Assembly (NCBI GenBank): GCA_945870025.1
Contig: CAMBQN010000016.1
Span: 1-62,561 of the forward strand
Direction: 5' to 3'
Length of the DNA stretch: 62,561 nucleotides
From: Akkermansia muciniphila
GTDB lineage: Bacteria; Verrucomicrobiota; Kiritimatiellia; RFP12; JAAYNR01
Positions 42,652 through 51,516 of the stretch are shown in pieces; the stretch's first letter is position 1; the number at the start of each line of letters is the position of its first letter. Under the pieces are notes generated by a model, which saw only the letters and a program-made list of their open reading frames with translations, searched no databases and had not been told where the DNA came from. The position numbers were made by a program, and so were the translations under genes.

Positions 42652-43997
42652 TTCGAGAAATCCGTTTGCAGGATGCGATGGAGTGTGCGATGGCCTTTCG
42701 ACTAGCAGCTTGGTCTCTGAAGCGGCGCAACCGGGCGGTCGAAGCCTTTCTCAACCGACCGGCATTTGACGCGCGGGCCGAGGCGGCGGCGGCAGAGGTT
42801 CTTGCGGCGATCCGACGTGAGGGCGAGCCGGCGGTACTGGCAGCGGTGAAGCAATTTCAGGGCGGCGTCGAGCTAACGGGATCGGCGTTGAAAGTGACGG
42901 CGTCGGAGCTGCGAAAAGCCCTCCAGTGCATTCCGCCTGCCTCAATCCAGGCCGTTTGCGAGGCCCACGCCCGTGTGGAGGCGTTTGCTCGCGCGGGATT
43001 GCGCAAGCCGTGGAAGATGCGGACTCCCGGCGGCGGCTTTCTCGGCGAACAATTCACGCCGCTCGACCGGGTCGGCGTCTATATCCCGGGTGGCACGGCG
43101 CCGCTGGCGTCGACGGCGGTGATGACCGCGACGCTGGCCCAGGTGGCGGGAGTGCCGGAAATTGTGGCCTGCACGCCGTGCGCTCCTGATGGGTCGATCA
43201 ATCCGGTGTTGCTCTTTGCCCTGAAGTTGTCGGGAGCGACGGAGATTTACCGGGTCGGCGGCATCCAGGCGATTGGCCTGATGGCCTACGGCACGCGGCG
43301 GGTGCGGCCGGTGCAGAAGATCGTTGGCCCCGGCAATGCTTATGTCACCGCCGCCAAGCGCCAGGTGTATGGCACGGTGGCGATTGATCAGGTGGCCGGC
43401 CCGAGCGAGATCGCGATCCTGGCCGATGCGTCGGCCAAGCCCGCCTGGGTGGCGGCGGATCTCCTTTCGCAGGCGGAGCACGGCAGCGGATTGGAGAAGG
43501 CGCTGCTGGTGACGGACAGCGCGAAGCTGGCCCGCTCGGTGGTGGCCGAGGTCACGTGCCAGACGGCCCGGTTGCCTCGGCGCGCGGCGGTCGAGGCCGT
43601 GATCAGCGGCGGCGGCATGCTGGCGGTGATCGTTCCGGATCTCGACCAGGGAATGGAATTGTGCAATCGGTTTGCGCCGGAGCATTTTGAGTTGATGACC
43701 GCCGACGCGCCGACGCGCGTCGCGGCCGTTCGCGCGGCGGGTGCGGTATTTATTGGCGTCTGGACACCCGAATCGGCCGGTGATTTCGTCGCCGGACCGA
43801 GCCATGTGCTGCCGACCGGAGGCGCGGCGCGGATGTTTTCGGGACTGACGGCGGATGATTTTCGGAGACGGACCAGCCTGGTTCGGTTCACTCGACGCGA
43901 CCTGGTCGAAACGCGCGGGGTGATCGAAACCTTCGGCGCCGTGGAGGGGCTGGACGCCCACGCACGGTCGGCTTCGGTTCGTTTCGACAAGGGATGA
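42648..43997 (+). CDS. hisD: Histidinol dehydrogenase
   Basis: 449 aa with GTG 42648 overlapping the preceding stop; ATG 42678 is an alternative. It shows PLDRVGVYIPGGTAPLAST-type NAD-site residues (VGVYIPGGTAPLA), VGPGNAYVTAAKR, DQVAGPSEI and NRFAPEHFEL, with zinc-binding and catalytic His in LLSQAEHG and FAPEHFE. It oxidises histidinol to histidine in two steps. hisC follows after 13 nt. Other his genes are not in the window. Confidence 0.94.
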   Translation: MIREIRLQDAMECAMAFRLAAWSLKRRNRAVEAFLNRPAFDARAEAAAAEVLAAIRREGEPAVLAAVKQFQGGVELTGSALKVTASELRKALQCIPPASIQAVCEAHARVEAFARAGLRKPWKMRTPGGGFLGEQFTPLDRVGVYIPGGTAPLASTAVMTATLAQVAGVPEIVACTPCAPDGSINPVLLFALKLSGATEIYRVGGIQAIGLMAYGTRRVRPVQKIVGPGNAYVTAAKRQVYGTVAIDQVAGPSEIAILADASAKPAWVAADLLSQAEHGSGLEKALLVTDSAKLARSVVAEVTCQTARLPRRAAVEAVISGGGMLAVIVPDLDQGMELCNRFAPEHFELMTADAPTRVAAVRAAGAVFIGVWTPESAGDFVAGPSHVLPTGGAARMFSGLTADDFRRRTSLVRFTRRDLVETRGVIETFGAVEGLDAHARSASVRFDKG

Positions 43998-44010
43998 ACG
44001 GAGTTTACCC

Positions 44011-45051
44011 ATGAGCCGGTATGTGACACGCGCCGTGCAGGCGTTGCAGGCCTACACGCCGGGCGAGCAGCCCCAGGCGCCAGGCATCGTCAAACTCAAC
44101 ACCAATGAGAACCCTTACCCGCCGAGTCCGGCGGTGGGCCAGGCGCTCGCGGCTTTGGATCCGGCGCGTCTGCGCCTCTACCCCAACCCGCTGTGCGCCA
44201 CGGTGCGCGAACGGATCGCCGGCATCCACGGGTGTTCGTCGCGACAGGTTTTTGTCGGCAATGGGTCGGATGAAATTCTGGCCTTGTGTACGCGGGCGTT
44301 TGTGGAGGACACCGGTTCGGTCGGTTACTTCGATCCCTCCTACTCGCTCTATCCGGTTCTGGCAGACATCCGCCAGGCGGAGAAGCGTCCAGTCGCCTTG
44401 AGCGACCATTTTCTCTGGCAGATGCCGGCGCGGTATCAGGCGTCGTTGTTCTTTTTGACCAACCCCAACGCGCCGACGAGTCTGTTGTTTGAGTACGCGA
44501 CCGTAGCGGCATTTTGCACGTCATTCGAGGGCGTGGTGCTCATTGACGAAGCGTATGCCGATTTCGCCCGAAGCAACTGCATGGCGTTGGCGATGCGGCC
44601 GGATAATGAAAACACGCTGGTGATGCGGACGCTCTCGAAAGCGTTTTCGCTGGCAGGCCTGCGTTTCGGCTATGTCGTCGGTCCCGAACCGCTGATCTCC
44701 GCGTTGTACAAGATCAAGGACTCCTACAATCTGGATGTGCTGGCCCAAGTGGCCGGACTGGCCGCATTGAACGATCTGGAGCACATGCGGGCAAACGTGC
44801 GTCGCATCCAGGAGACCCGATCGCGCCTGACGGCCGAGCTGCGGCGGCGCGGGTGGACGGTGCTGGACTCCGAGACCAACTTTCTCTTTGCACGACCGCC
44901 GCAGGGCCGCGCGGTCGAACGTTTCGAACAGTTGCGCGATGCCGGCATCTATGTCCGTCATTTCCCAAGCCCGCGCACCGGTGACTACCTGCGCATCACA
45001 ATCGGAACGGATGAACAGATTGATGCCTTTCTCCGACAGATTCCAGCCTAA
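44011..45051 (+). CDS. hisC: Histidinol-phosphate aminotransferase
   Basis: 346 aa, ATG 44011. It is a fold-type I PLP enzyme with LNTNENPYPPSP at the substrate entry, NPNAPTS, LIDEAYADF and the PLP lysine in RTLSKAFSLAGLRFGY. It makes histidinol phosphate from imidazole acetol phosphate, the step just before HisB/HisD. It sits in an operon with hisD and probably ruvB. Confidence 0.93.
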   Translation: MSRYVTRAVQALQAYTPGEQPQAPGIVKLNTNENPYPPSPAVGQALAALDPARLRLYPNPLCATVRERIAGIHGCSSRQVFVGNGSDEILALCTRAFVEDTGSVGYFDPSYSLYPVLADIRQAEKRPVALSDHFLWQMPARYQASLFFLTNPNAPTSLLFEYATVAAFCTSFEGVVLIDEAYADFARSNCMALAMRPDNENTLVMRTLSKAFSLAGLRFGYVVGPEPLISALYKIKDSYNLDVLAQVAGLAALNDLEHMRANVRRIQETRSRLTAELRRRGWTVLDSETNFLFARPPQGRAVERFEQLRDAGIYVRHFPSPRTGDYLRITIGTDEQIDAFLRQIPA

Positions 45052-45075
45052 CGACGTTTTTTGGAAGAGCCTCCC

Positions 45076-46098
45076 ATGTCACAACCACGGCCCACCGAAA
45101 CCCTGAATCAGCGCAACCCCTCCTTCGACAACCGGCTGCGCCCCACGCGCTTTGAGGACTTCGTGGGGCAGGAACGGGTACGCGAGCGGCTGTTACTGGC
45201 CGTGGAGGCGGCCAAACGGCGCGGCGAGTCCCTCGATCATGTGATTCTCTCCGGTCCGCCCGGTCTGGGCAAGACGACGTTGGCCTACATCTTAGGCGAG
45301 GCCATGGGGGTGCATGTGAAGGCCACCTCGGGGCCGGTGATCGACAAGCCGGGCGATCTGGCCGGGTTGCTCACTTCGCTCGAACCGGGGGATATCCTCT
45401 TCATTGACGAGATCCACCGGATGCAGCGCACGGTCGAGGAGTACCTCTACTCGGCGATGGAGGATTTTGTGATCGACATCATGATCGATCAGGGCCCAAA
45501 CGCCCGGTCGGTGCGGCTCGACCTGCCGCGGTTCACGCTCGTGGGGGCGACCACTCGCAGCGGACTGATTTCGGCGCCGCTCCGCTCCCGGTTCGGCCTC
45601 GCCAACCGGCTCGACTATTATTCGGCCGAGACGCTGCAAACCATCGTCATCCGGTCGGCCGCCCGCCTCGAGGTGGCTATAGACACCGACGGCGCGCGGG
45701 AGATCGCCTCGCGCGCCCGCGGCACGCCCCGCATCGCCAACAACCTCCTGCGCCGCGTCCGGGATTATGCGCAGGTCCGCGCCGACAGCTTCATCAATCG
45801 CGTGGTCGCCTCCGAGGCGCTGGCGATGCTGGAGATCGATCCGTACGGCTTGGACGAGATGGACAAGCGGCTGCTGGAGGCGCTGGCGGTTAAATTCGGC
45901 GGGGGTCCCGTCGGGTTGACCAATCTGGCGGTTGCGGTGGGAGAAGAACCCGACACGATCGAGGAGGTTTACGAACCCTACCTGATCCAAGAGGGGTATC
46001 TGGAACGCACCTCCCGCGGTCGATTGGCGACTGACCTGTGCTATGCGCGCCTCGGGCTGACGACAGAAAACCGCAGAAGCACCCCCCAACCTATCTGA
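45076..46098 (+). CDS. ruvB: Holliday junction branch-migration ATPase RuvB
   Basis: 340 aa, ATG 45076. It starts with the conserved [17 protein letters not shown] and has Walker [10 protein letters not shown], Walker [10 protein letters not shown], sensor/arginine finger region [18 protein letters not shown] and the C-terminal winged helix ([16 protein letters not shown]). The usual partner ruvA/ruvC is not next to it. It lies 24 nt after hisC. Confidence 0.95.
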   Translation: MSQPRPTETLNQRNPSFDNRLRPTRFEDFVGQERVRERLLLAVEAAKRRGESLDHVILSGPPGLGKTTLAYILGEAMGVHVKATSGPVIDKPGDLAGLLTSLEPGDILFIDEIHRMQRTVEEYLYSAMEDFVIDIMIDQGPNARSVRLDLPRFTLVGATTRSGLISAPLRSRFGLANRLDYYSAETLQTIVIRSAARLEVAIDTDGAREIASRARGTPRIANNLLRRVRDYAQVRADSFINRVVASEALAMLEIDPYGLDEMDKRLLEALAVKFGGGPVGLTNLAVAVGEEPDTIEEVYEPYLIQEGYLERTSRGRLATDLCYARLGLTTENRRSTPQPI

Positions 46099-46121
46099 AC
46101 TGCGGTTGTAAACGGGGTCGC

Positions 46122-46266
46122 TTGAGGCGCTTGCAGAACCCCTGCAAGCGCCGGTTGAAGGTTTCAGTGTTCAGGTTTCAGAAAGACGCAACATCGTGTG
46201 GTTCTTCCTGACACCCGAAACCTGACACCTGAACACTCCGCTCGCAAAACAGGGTTTTGCAAGCGG
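46122..46266. repeat. 145-bp palindromic intergenic repeat, family 1 copy B (inverted)
   Basis: It is nearly identical to the reverse complement of 17070-17214, with a handful of substitutions, several of them in the hairpin arms. It lies between the convergent ruvB and TIRxKRP genes, where its hairpins could act as a two-way terminator. Confidence 0.9.
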
Positions 46267-46271
46267 CTCGC

Positions 46272-47105
46272 TTAATAAATGAGCGCTTCGGCGCCGTACA
46301 TCTGCTGGTAGAATAGGTAGATCAGAATCCCCGTCACAATGATGGATGCCGCAGCCGCGACAATAAAGGCGGGGTTGCACGTGTCGGCGATCGGGCGCTG
46401 CACCAATTCCGGCTGCAGCGGCGTCAGGGTGACGTCTTCTGCAGGTTCACCGGCCGTGAGAGCCGAGGCGGAATCCATGCCGGGGCGCTTGACGCGAATC
46501 GTTCTTTTTTGCGTCAGCGGAACAGCACTGACCGTTGTCGAAGCCAAAGGAATCTCTGGCTCGGGCAATCGGGATGTTTTCCGCGACGGGGGCGTCCCTG
46601 AGACGGACGGGGTGAACCGCGGGGTGGGCACAGGAACGTGAGTGCCCGGTTGAACCACAGGTACTTTCAAGGTCGGCATTTCGGACGGGCGCTTCAGCCG
46701 GATCGTTTTCGGCGCGCCTTCAACGCCTGCCTGCGCCACAGGCACGGGATTGGAGATGTCCGCCTGAGCGGAACTGATCGCCGACTCCAAAGAAATACGC
46801 GATGTTTTTGCGTTGACCGCCTGCATCTGCTGCGCAGACGGCTGTAGCGGGCCGGGTGGCATCGGATTGGATCCCGGGCGCGGTGTTTGTCCGGAAGGTC
46901 CCGGAAGGGTCGGACGAACCATGCGGATGGTCTTTGGCGTCGACTCCGTTGCCCGTGGAAGCACAGGCACCTGAGGCTGGATTGAGTTGGCCTGAACTTC
47001 CAACAAAGCCGTGATGCCGGGATTGGACGCGGCCGGTTCCGGCTTAGGGAACGGCGATTCTTTCGGGGGAGGAGTCGGGGTGGGTGTCGTATCCTGTTCT
47101 GCCAT
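46272..47105 (-). CDS. Pro-rich protein with repeated TIRxKRP motifs and C-terminal membrane helix
   Basis: 277 aa, ATG 47105 after GGAGG. Most of the protein is Pro/Ser/Thr-rich and disordered. Three copies of a short basic motif occur: KTIRMVRPTLPG, KTIRLKRPSEMP and RTIRVKRPGMDS, plus two weaker ones (KTSRISLE, KTSRLPEPE). A single membrane helix (FIVAAAASIIVTGILIYLFY) lies near the C terminus, so the repeat part would be cytoplasmic in a tail-anchored topology. The function is unknown. It follows frr after 25 nt and is probably cotranscribed with pyrH-frr. Confidence 0.72.
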   Translation of the reverse strand: MAEQDTTPTPTPPPKESPFPKPEPAASNPGITALLEVQANSIQPQVPVLPRATESTPKTIRMVRPTLPGPSGQTPRPGSNPMPPGPLQPSAQQMQAVNAKTSRISLESAISSAQADISNPVPVAQAGVEGAPKTIRLKRPSEMPTLKVPVVQPGTHVPVPTPRFTPSVSGTPPSRKTSRLPEPEIPLASTTVSAVPLTQKRTIRVKRPGMDSASALTAGEPAEDVTLTPLQPELVQRPIADTCNPAFIVAAAASIIVTGILIYLFYQQMYGAEALIY

Positions 47106-47130
47106 AGGGTGCCTCCGTTTACACAGGCGG

Positions 47131-47694
47131 TCAGACCGCCATCACTTCCATTTCCTTGTGCTTCAAATCGGTGTCAATCTGACCGATATGCGTATCGGTC
47201 GATTTCTGAATTTCAGCCAATCCGGCGTCGCGGTCATCTTCCGTGACGGCGCCCTTTTTCTGGAGCGCCTTGACCACGTCATTGGCGTCACGCCGGACAT
47301 TGCGGATGGCGACACGGGCTTCCTCGGACAACCGCTTGGCCACTTTGACGATCTCCTTGCGGCGTTCTTCGCTCAACTCGGGAATCGGCAACCGGATGAC
47401 GCGGCCGTCATTGCGGGGAGTGACGCCCAGGTTGGCCGCCAGAATGGCCTTCTCGATGTCGGCAAGCGCAGTCGGGTCGTAAGCGTTGATCACGATCAGA
47501 CGCGGTTCGGGTGCCGAGATGCCCGCAATGTCGCGCAGTCTTGTCAGTGTCCCGTAATAAGGCACCTGCACGTTCTCCACCAGCGAGGGCGACGCCTTGC
47601 CGGTGCGCAGACCGGCAAACTGCTCCTTCAACACCTTGACGGTGTTGTCCATTTTCTCCTCGACATCAAGAAGCACATCATCCACGGTTTCCAT
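47131..47694 (-). CDS. frr: Ribosome recycling factor
   Basis: 187 aa, ATG 47694. It starts with a helix EEKMDNTVKVLKEQFAGLRTGKASPSLV-type segment (LRTGKASPSLVENVQVPYYG) and has ERRKEIVKVAKRLSEEARVA and IRNVRRDAND, all typical of RRF. Normal length. It releases ribosomes after termination together with EF-G. The order pyrH > frr is the common bacterial one. Confidence 0.95.
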   Translation of the reverse strand: METVDDVLLDVEEKMDNTVKVLKEQFAGLRTGKASPSLVENVQVPYYGTLTRLRDIAGISAPEPRLIVINAYDPTALADIEKAILAANLGVTPRNDGRVIRLPIPELSEERRKEIVKVAKRLSEEARVAIRNVRRDANDVVKALQKKGAVTEDDRDAGLAEIQKSTDTHIGQIDTDLKHKEMEVMAV

Positions 47695-47718
47695 CTCGGC
47701 TACTCCTCGTAAAACAAC

Positions 47719-48465
47719 TTAGTCCTCGGCGGCGTCCGTCACCAGCGTGCCGATCTGCGCGCCGCAGACAATCCGTTCCAAGGCCAGCTTGTCAAAAAAA
47801 TCGAATACAATGATGGGGATTTTGTTATCCATGCACAAGGCAAAAGCGGCGGAATCCATGATCCGAAGCCGCTTGCGCAATGCGACTTGATACGACACCG
47901 TCTCGTAGCGCACGGCGTCCGGGTTTGTTTTGGGGTCGTCGGAGTAAATGCCGTCGACCTTGGTGGCCTTGAGCAGCACATCGGCGCCCACTTCATTGGC
48001 CCGGAGCGCGGCGGCGGTGTCGGTGCTGAAATACGGGTTTCCTGTTCCGCCCGCGAAGATGACCACCCGGCCTTTTTCCAAATGGCGGACCGCTTTGCGT
48101 TGGATGAAGGGCTCTGCCACCTGAGGCATGTCGATCGATGTTTGCAGGCGGGACTCAAGGCCCACGCGTTCGATAGCGTCCTGCAAGGCAAGACCGTTGA
48201 TGATGGTCGCCAGCATGCCCATGTAATCGCCCGTGGTCCGGGCGAGTCCGCTGGCCTCGCCGGCGGCCCCGCGGAAAATGTTACCGCCGCCGAGCACCAC
48301 CGCGATCTGCACGCCCAGTTCAGAAATGCGTCGTATGCGCTGGGCGACATCCGCCACAACGGCTGGCGCGATGCACTCGCCGGTTTCGGCGTTGCCAAGC
48401 ACTTCGCCGCTCAGCTTCAGCAAAATCCGGTTGTAACGAATCTCTGGTTTTTGCTCTTGAGCCAA
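47719..48465 (-). CDS. pyrH: UMP kinase
   Basis: 248 aa with a TTG start at 48465 preceded by GAGGTG. The amino-acid-kinase motifs are RILLKLSGEVLGN, VVLGGGNIFRG, VIFAGGTGNPYFSTDTAAALRA and VDGIYSDDPKTNP. It phosphorylates UMP to UDP. rpsB and tsf, often found just upstream, are absent. Confidence 0.95.
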   Translation of the reverse strand: MAQEQKPEIRYNRILLKLSGEVLGNAETGECIAPAVVADVAQRIRRISELGVQIAVVLGGGNIFRGAAGEASGLARTTGDYMGMLATIINGLALQDAIERVGLESRLQTSIDMPQVAEPFIQRKAVRHLEKGRVVIFAGGTGNPYFSTDTAAALRANEVGADVLLKATKVDGIYSDDPKTNPDAVRYETVSYQVALRKRLRIMDSAAFALCMDNKIPIIVFDFFDKLALERIVCGAQIGTLVTDAAED

Positions 48466-48555
48466 ACGTCACCTCAATGCTAGTTTTTTTCAGTCGTGGT
48501 TAGGATAGCGGAAAACGGGCGGCAGGACAATACGAAAAAAGAGGCTTATCTCACA

Positions 48556-48584
48556 TTGACACCCGTCCGTCGTTCTGTTATCTT
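48556..48584 (+). promoter_or_regulatory. Promoter of the DksA/TraR-lspA operon
   Basis: TTGACA (48556-48561) and TATCTT (48579-48584) are separated by 17 bp. The expected leader to the ATG at 48626 is about 35 nt and contains AGAGGA. Confidence 0.6.
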
Positions 48585-48625
48585 CTGCGCTCACTTTGTG
48601 ACGTTAGCCCAAAGAGGAAATACGC

Positions 48626-49348
48626 ATGGCCATTCAAAAGAAGGCAGCAAGCACTAAACCCCAAAAATCGATCCCGCCGGCCGCTGCGGCGAAAAAAAAG
48701 GGCAGCGTAAAACCGATGGGTCGAAAAGCAGCCGGCAAGCCGGCTGCGGCTGTTCTGTCGGTCCGGAAAGCCCGGCCGTCGGCGGCTCTCAAGAAGAAGG
48801 CGGTGGCGTCCGCGGCGGATCGGAAGCCGGTGGTCGCCCGCCCGGCTCAAGCCCCAGGAAAGAAATCGGCCGCACCCCATCGATCCCCCGTGAAGCCTGC
48901 CGCGAAGCCGGTCTCAGCTCCTGCCTCGCGCGTCCCGGAGAAAAAACGCAATCCGGGAGATGTCAAATTTTCAAAGAAAGATCTGGATGGTTTCAAGAGT
49001 CAACTATTCGTTCTGTACGAGGACCTGACCGGGCAAATCGGCAAGATGCGGAAGAACGCCCTGCGACGAGACGACGAAGTCAACGTGGAAGAAGACGGGT
49101 CGGATGCCTTTGACCGGCTGTTCACCTTGGAACGGGCCGGCACGGAACAAGAGACGATCAACCAGATCACGAATGCGCTCCGCGCCATCCGCGAAGGCGC
49201 CTACGGTGTGTGCGACGCCTGCGGCGGCCTGGTTGAAAAGGCCCGGCTTCAGGCATTGCCTTTTGTGAAGAACTGCATGGGCTGTCAATCGGAGATGGAA
49301 CGTCACCGGACACGGGGCGGCGCCCTCCCGCGCAGGAAAATTCCATGA
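48626..49348 (+). CDS. DksA/TraR zinc-finger protein with histone-H1-like basic N-terminal tail
   Basis: 240 aa, ATG 48626. Residues 1-115 are nearly all Lys, Ala, Pro and Val (AAKKKGSVKPMGRKAAGKPA, SAALKKKAVAS), like the tails of H1-type DNA-binding proteins. Residues about 120-235 form the DksA/TraR part: a coiled coil, then YGVCDACGGLVEKAR and FVKNCMGCQSEM, a four-Cys zinc finger. Ordinary DksA/TraR proteins lack the tail. Its stop overlaps the lspA start (ATGA). It probably binds RNA polymerase and/or DNA; the tail suggests DNA retention. Confidence 0.82.
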   Translation: MAIQKKAASTKPQKSIPPAAAAKKKGSVKPMGRKAAGKPAAAVLSVRKARPSAALKKKAVASAADRKPVVARPAQAPGKKSAAPHRSPVKPAAKPVSAPASRVPEKKRNPGDVKFSKKDLDGFKSQLFVLYEDLTGQIGKMRKNALRRDDEVNVEEDGSDAFDRLFTLERAGTEQETINQITNALRAIREGAYGVCDACGGLVEKARLQALPFVKNCMGCQSEMERHRTRGGALPRRKIP

Positions 49349-49821
49349 TTGCCCGCGCACTGGCCGTCATGAGTTTGATTATCGCTGCCGATCAGTGGAC
49401 CAAAATGCTGGTCTTGCGCGTGTTCCCCGCGACGGGTGACGGAATGGTGCTGCTCGCAGGCGTTTTTGACATTCGCCATGTTCAAAATGCGGGCGCGGCT
49501 TGGGGCATGCTTCAGGGCCGACAGGCGCTGCTCATCGTCTGTGCAGTTGCCGCGCTGGTCTGGATGGCCCTGCAGATGAAGCGTACGTTTCTCCCCCTTC
49601 GTTTCGGTTGGGTGACCTGGGGGCTTCTAGCCGGGGGCATCATCGGCAACGTGATTGATCGATGTTATCGCGGGGTTGTCGTCGATTTCATCGACTTTCA
49701 CTGCATCCGTTTTCCCACGTTCAACGTGGCCGACATGGCCATCTCGGTGGGCGTCGCGAGCTTGATCCTCTCTCAATGGCTGCATGAACGGGAGCACAAA
49801 CGATCCGCACCGGAAAGCTGA
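49345..49821 (+). CDS. lspA: Lipoprotein signal peptidase (signal peptidase II)
   Basis: 158 aa, ATG 49345 overlapping the preceding stop. It has four membrane helices. The catalytic Asp residues are in GGIIGNVIDRCYRG and FNVADMAISVG. The family motif VQNAGAAWGML is present. It removes signal peptides from prolipoproteins, for example the lipoprotein at 49994. A DksA/TraR gene directly before lspA is a common bacterial arrangement. Confidence 0.93.
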   Translation: MIARALAVMSLIIAADQWTKMLVLRVFPATGDGMVLLAGVFDIRHVQNAGAAWGMLQGRQALLIVCAVAALVWMALQMKRTFLPLRFGWVTWGLLAGGIIGNVIDRCYRGVVVDFIDFHCIRFPTFNVADMAISVGVASLILSQWLHEREHKRSAPES

Positions 49822-49828
49822 CGGCACG

Positions 49829-49993
49829 ATGAAAACGATGCAGGTCATGAAACGCAGTGTGGGGGCCGTCTGGAGCGTCTGCGGCACCTATTTTCGGAGT
49901 GTTTTCGACTTGACCTCGGAAGAGCGCCGGGTGGTGATGCTGATCGCGGCGCTGTTTATTCTCGGTCTGGTCGTCCGGCTGCTGCGGGGGTGA
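49829..49993 (+). CDS. Very small membrane protein
   Basis: 54 aa from ATG 49829, 7 nt after lspA. It contains FDLTSEERRVVMLIAALFILGL and ends LVVRLLRG. This resembles the N-terminal part of ComEA-like helix-hairpin-helix proteins, which begin with the same 'T-x-E-E-R-R' plus membrane helix, but the DNA-binding part is missing. It may be a shortened form or a genuine microprotein. The stop lies next to the convergent lipoprotein gene (stop at 49994). Confidence 0.5.
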   Translation: MKTMQVMKRSVGAVWSVCGTYFRSVFDLTSEERRVVMLIAALFILGLVVRLLRG

Positions 49994-50410
49994 TCAGTCG
50001 CCGTCAAACGGGCAGAGCGTGATCGCCTCGACATACGGCAGTTTGGCTAGTCGGTCCAGAACGGCCTTGAACGACGGCTGCCGCGTCGATCCGATGCACA
50101 ACACCCCCCGTGAGCCGCTGACGCTTTTCCCACGGGGACTGTCATCAAACCGCACACTCGGATCAATCCGGGCGACTTGCGACCGGGTCAGGGCGTTGTC
50201 GGGGATGCAAAACATGTACGCCAGTTCGTCACCCGCATCGCCTGTGCCGTCGCACGGGGTGTCACGCAACGCGCACAACCGGGGATCAATCACCAAAATC
50301 TCTGCGTTCACCGGCTGCAGGACGCATCCGGCCGACAGTCCCGCACAGAGGATGGCCAAGACACGAGAGGCGCTTGCAAACCCTCTGTTTTGAGAAAAGG
50401 CTGAAAACAT
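49994..50410 (-). CDS. Putative lipoprotein of unknown function
   Basis: 138 aa from ATG 50410, 7 nt after lpxD. The signal sequence ends in a lipobox (GLSAGC) at about residue 28. The mature part contains VIDPRLCALRDTPCDG, LAYMFCIPD and EAITLCPFDGD with four further Cys, suggesting disulfides. I do not recognise a family. The first 15 codons overlap a partial copy of the family 1 repeat (50369-50392), so the start region may be derived from it. Confidence 0.6.
   Translation of the reverse strand: MFSAFSQNRGFASASRVLAILCAGLSAGCVLQPVNAEILVIDPRLCALRDTPCDGTGDAGDELAYMFCIPDNALTRSQVARIDPSVRFDDSPRGKSVSGSRGVLCIGSTRQPSFKAVLDRLAKLPYVEAITLCPFDGD
50369..50392. repeat. Partial copy of family 1 repeat inside a coding region
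   Basis: GGCGCTTGCAAACCCTCTGT at 50369-50388, followed by TTTG, resembles the first hairpin of the 145-bp repeat. The right arm is degraded. It encodes the N-terminal residues NRGFASAS of the lipoprotein precursor on the minus strand. Confidence 0.45.
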
Positions 50411-50417
50411 ATCAGAC

Positions 50418-51479
50418 CTATTCGCCAGGCTTTTCCATTTTCGCGATCGCCACCAGACGCGACTCAAGATCAGCGACTTGCTTCTTCAGCCGTTCGATCT
50501 GGCGCGGTACCGCCAGCGTGGCGACAAACGCCCGCTTCGATTGGGCGGGGGCGCCCAGGACAAATTCGCCCGGAGGCACGTCCTTGCTCACGCCTGCCTG
50601 CGGTCCGACCTGCGCCCGGTCGCCGATGGTGATGTGACCGGCGATGCCGGCCTGTGCCCAGATCATGACCCCTGAACCGATTTTCGCGCTGCCGGCAACA
50701 CCGGTTTGCGCCACAATCCCGCTCATGTCGCCGACTTGCACGTTGTGACCGATCTGAACCAGATTGTCGATTTTGACCGAATGGCCGATCCGCGTGCGCC
50801 CGAAGCGCGCCCGGTCGATCGTCGTGTTCGCGCCGATCTCCACGTCATCGCCCAGCTCTACAATGCCCATTTGCGGAATCTTCTCCACACGCACGGCACC
50901 GCCCGCATCCTGCTCCACGGCATACCCATAGCCGTCGCTGCCGATGCGCACGCCGCTGTGCAGAATCACACGGTCACCGATCAGACAACCCTCGCGGATG
51001 GTCACCTGAGGGTAAACCAATCCGTCGCAGCCGATGCGGGCGTTCGCGCCGATCCAACACTGCGCCTCGATCCGGGTGCGATCCCCGATGTGCGCTTGAT
51101 CATCGATTACCACGTACGGGCCGATGAAAACATCCCGTCCGATGCATACACCCTCGCCCAGCACGGCGGTCGGGTGGATTCCGGGCTGACGCGTCACGGG
51201 CTTCGGACAAAAAAGCGTCGCCAGCGCGGCGAACGCCGTATTGGGATTGTCCACACGAATCAACGCGCGGCACGACCAAGCCCCCTGCCAATCGGTTCCG
51301 ACCAGGACGGCCGATGCCCGCGTGTGCGCCATGAGAGGCTCATAGCGGGGATTGGACAGAAACGACACGTCTCCCAAACGCGCGTCATCGAGCGCCGACA
51401 GCGCGACGATCTCCTCCGTGGCGTCACCCTCGACAGATCCCTTGAGCCAGGCGGCAAGCTGAGCGATCGTCTGTGCCAT
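50418..51479 (-). CDS. lpxD: UDP-3-O-acylglucosamine N-acyltransferase
   Basis: 353 aa, ATG 51479. It has an N-terminal uridine-binding domain (SALDDARLGDVSFLSNPRYE) and then left-handed beta-helix hexapeptide repeats (IGRDVFIGPYVVIDDQAHIG, GVRIGSDGYGYAVEQD). The catalytic His lies in LVQIGHNVQVGD. The C-terminal helix RQIERLKKQVADLESRL is present. It adds the second acyl chain in lipid A synthesis. bamA-ompH-lpxD is the classical order. Confidence 0.94.
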   Translation of the reverse strand: MAQTIAQLAAWLKGSVEGDATEEIVALSALDDARLGDVSFLSNPRYEPLMAHTRASAVLVGTDWQGAWSCRALIRVDNPNTAFAALATLFCPKPVTRQPGIHPTAVLGEGVCIGRDVFIGPYVVIDDQAHIGDRTRIEAQCWIGANARIGCDGLVYPQVTIREGCLIGDRVILHSGVRIGSDGYGYAVEQDAGGAVRVEKIPQMGIVELGDDVEIGANTTIDRARFGRTRIGHSVKIDNLVQIGHNVQVGDMSGIVAQTGVAGSAKIGSGVMIWAQAGIAGHITIGDRAQVGPQAGVSKDVPPGEFVLGAPAQSKRAFVATLAVPRQIERLKKQVADLESRLVAIAKMEKPGE

Positions 51480-51516
51480 TTCTCATTCTCCATCGGCCAC
51501 GTGACTCAACACAACC

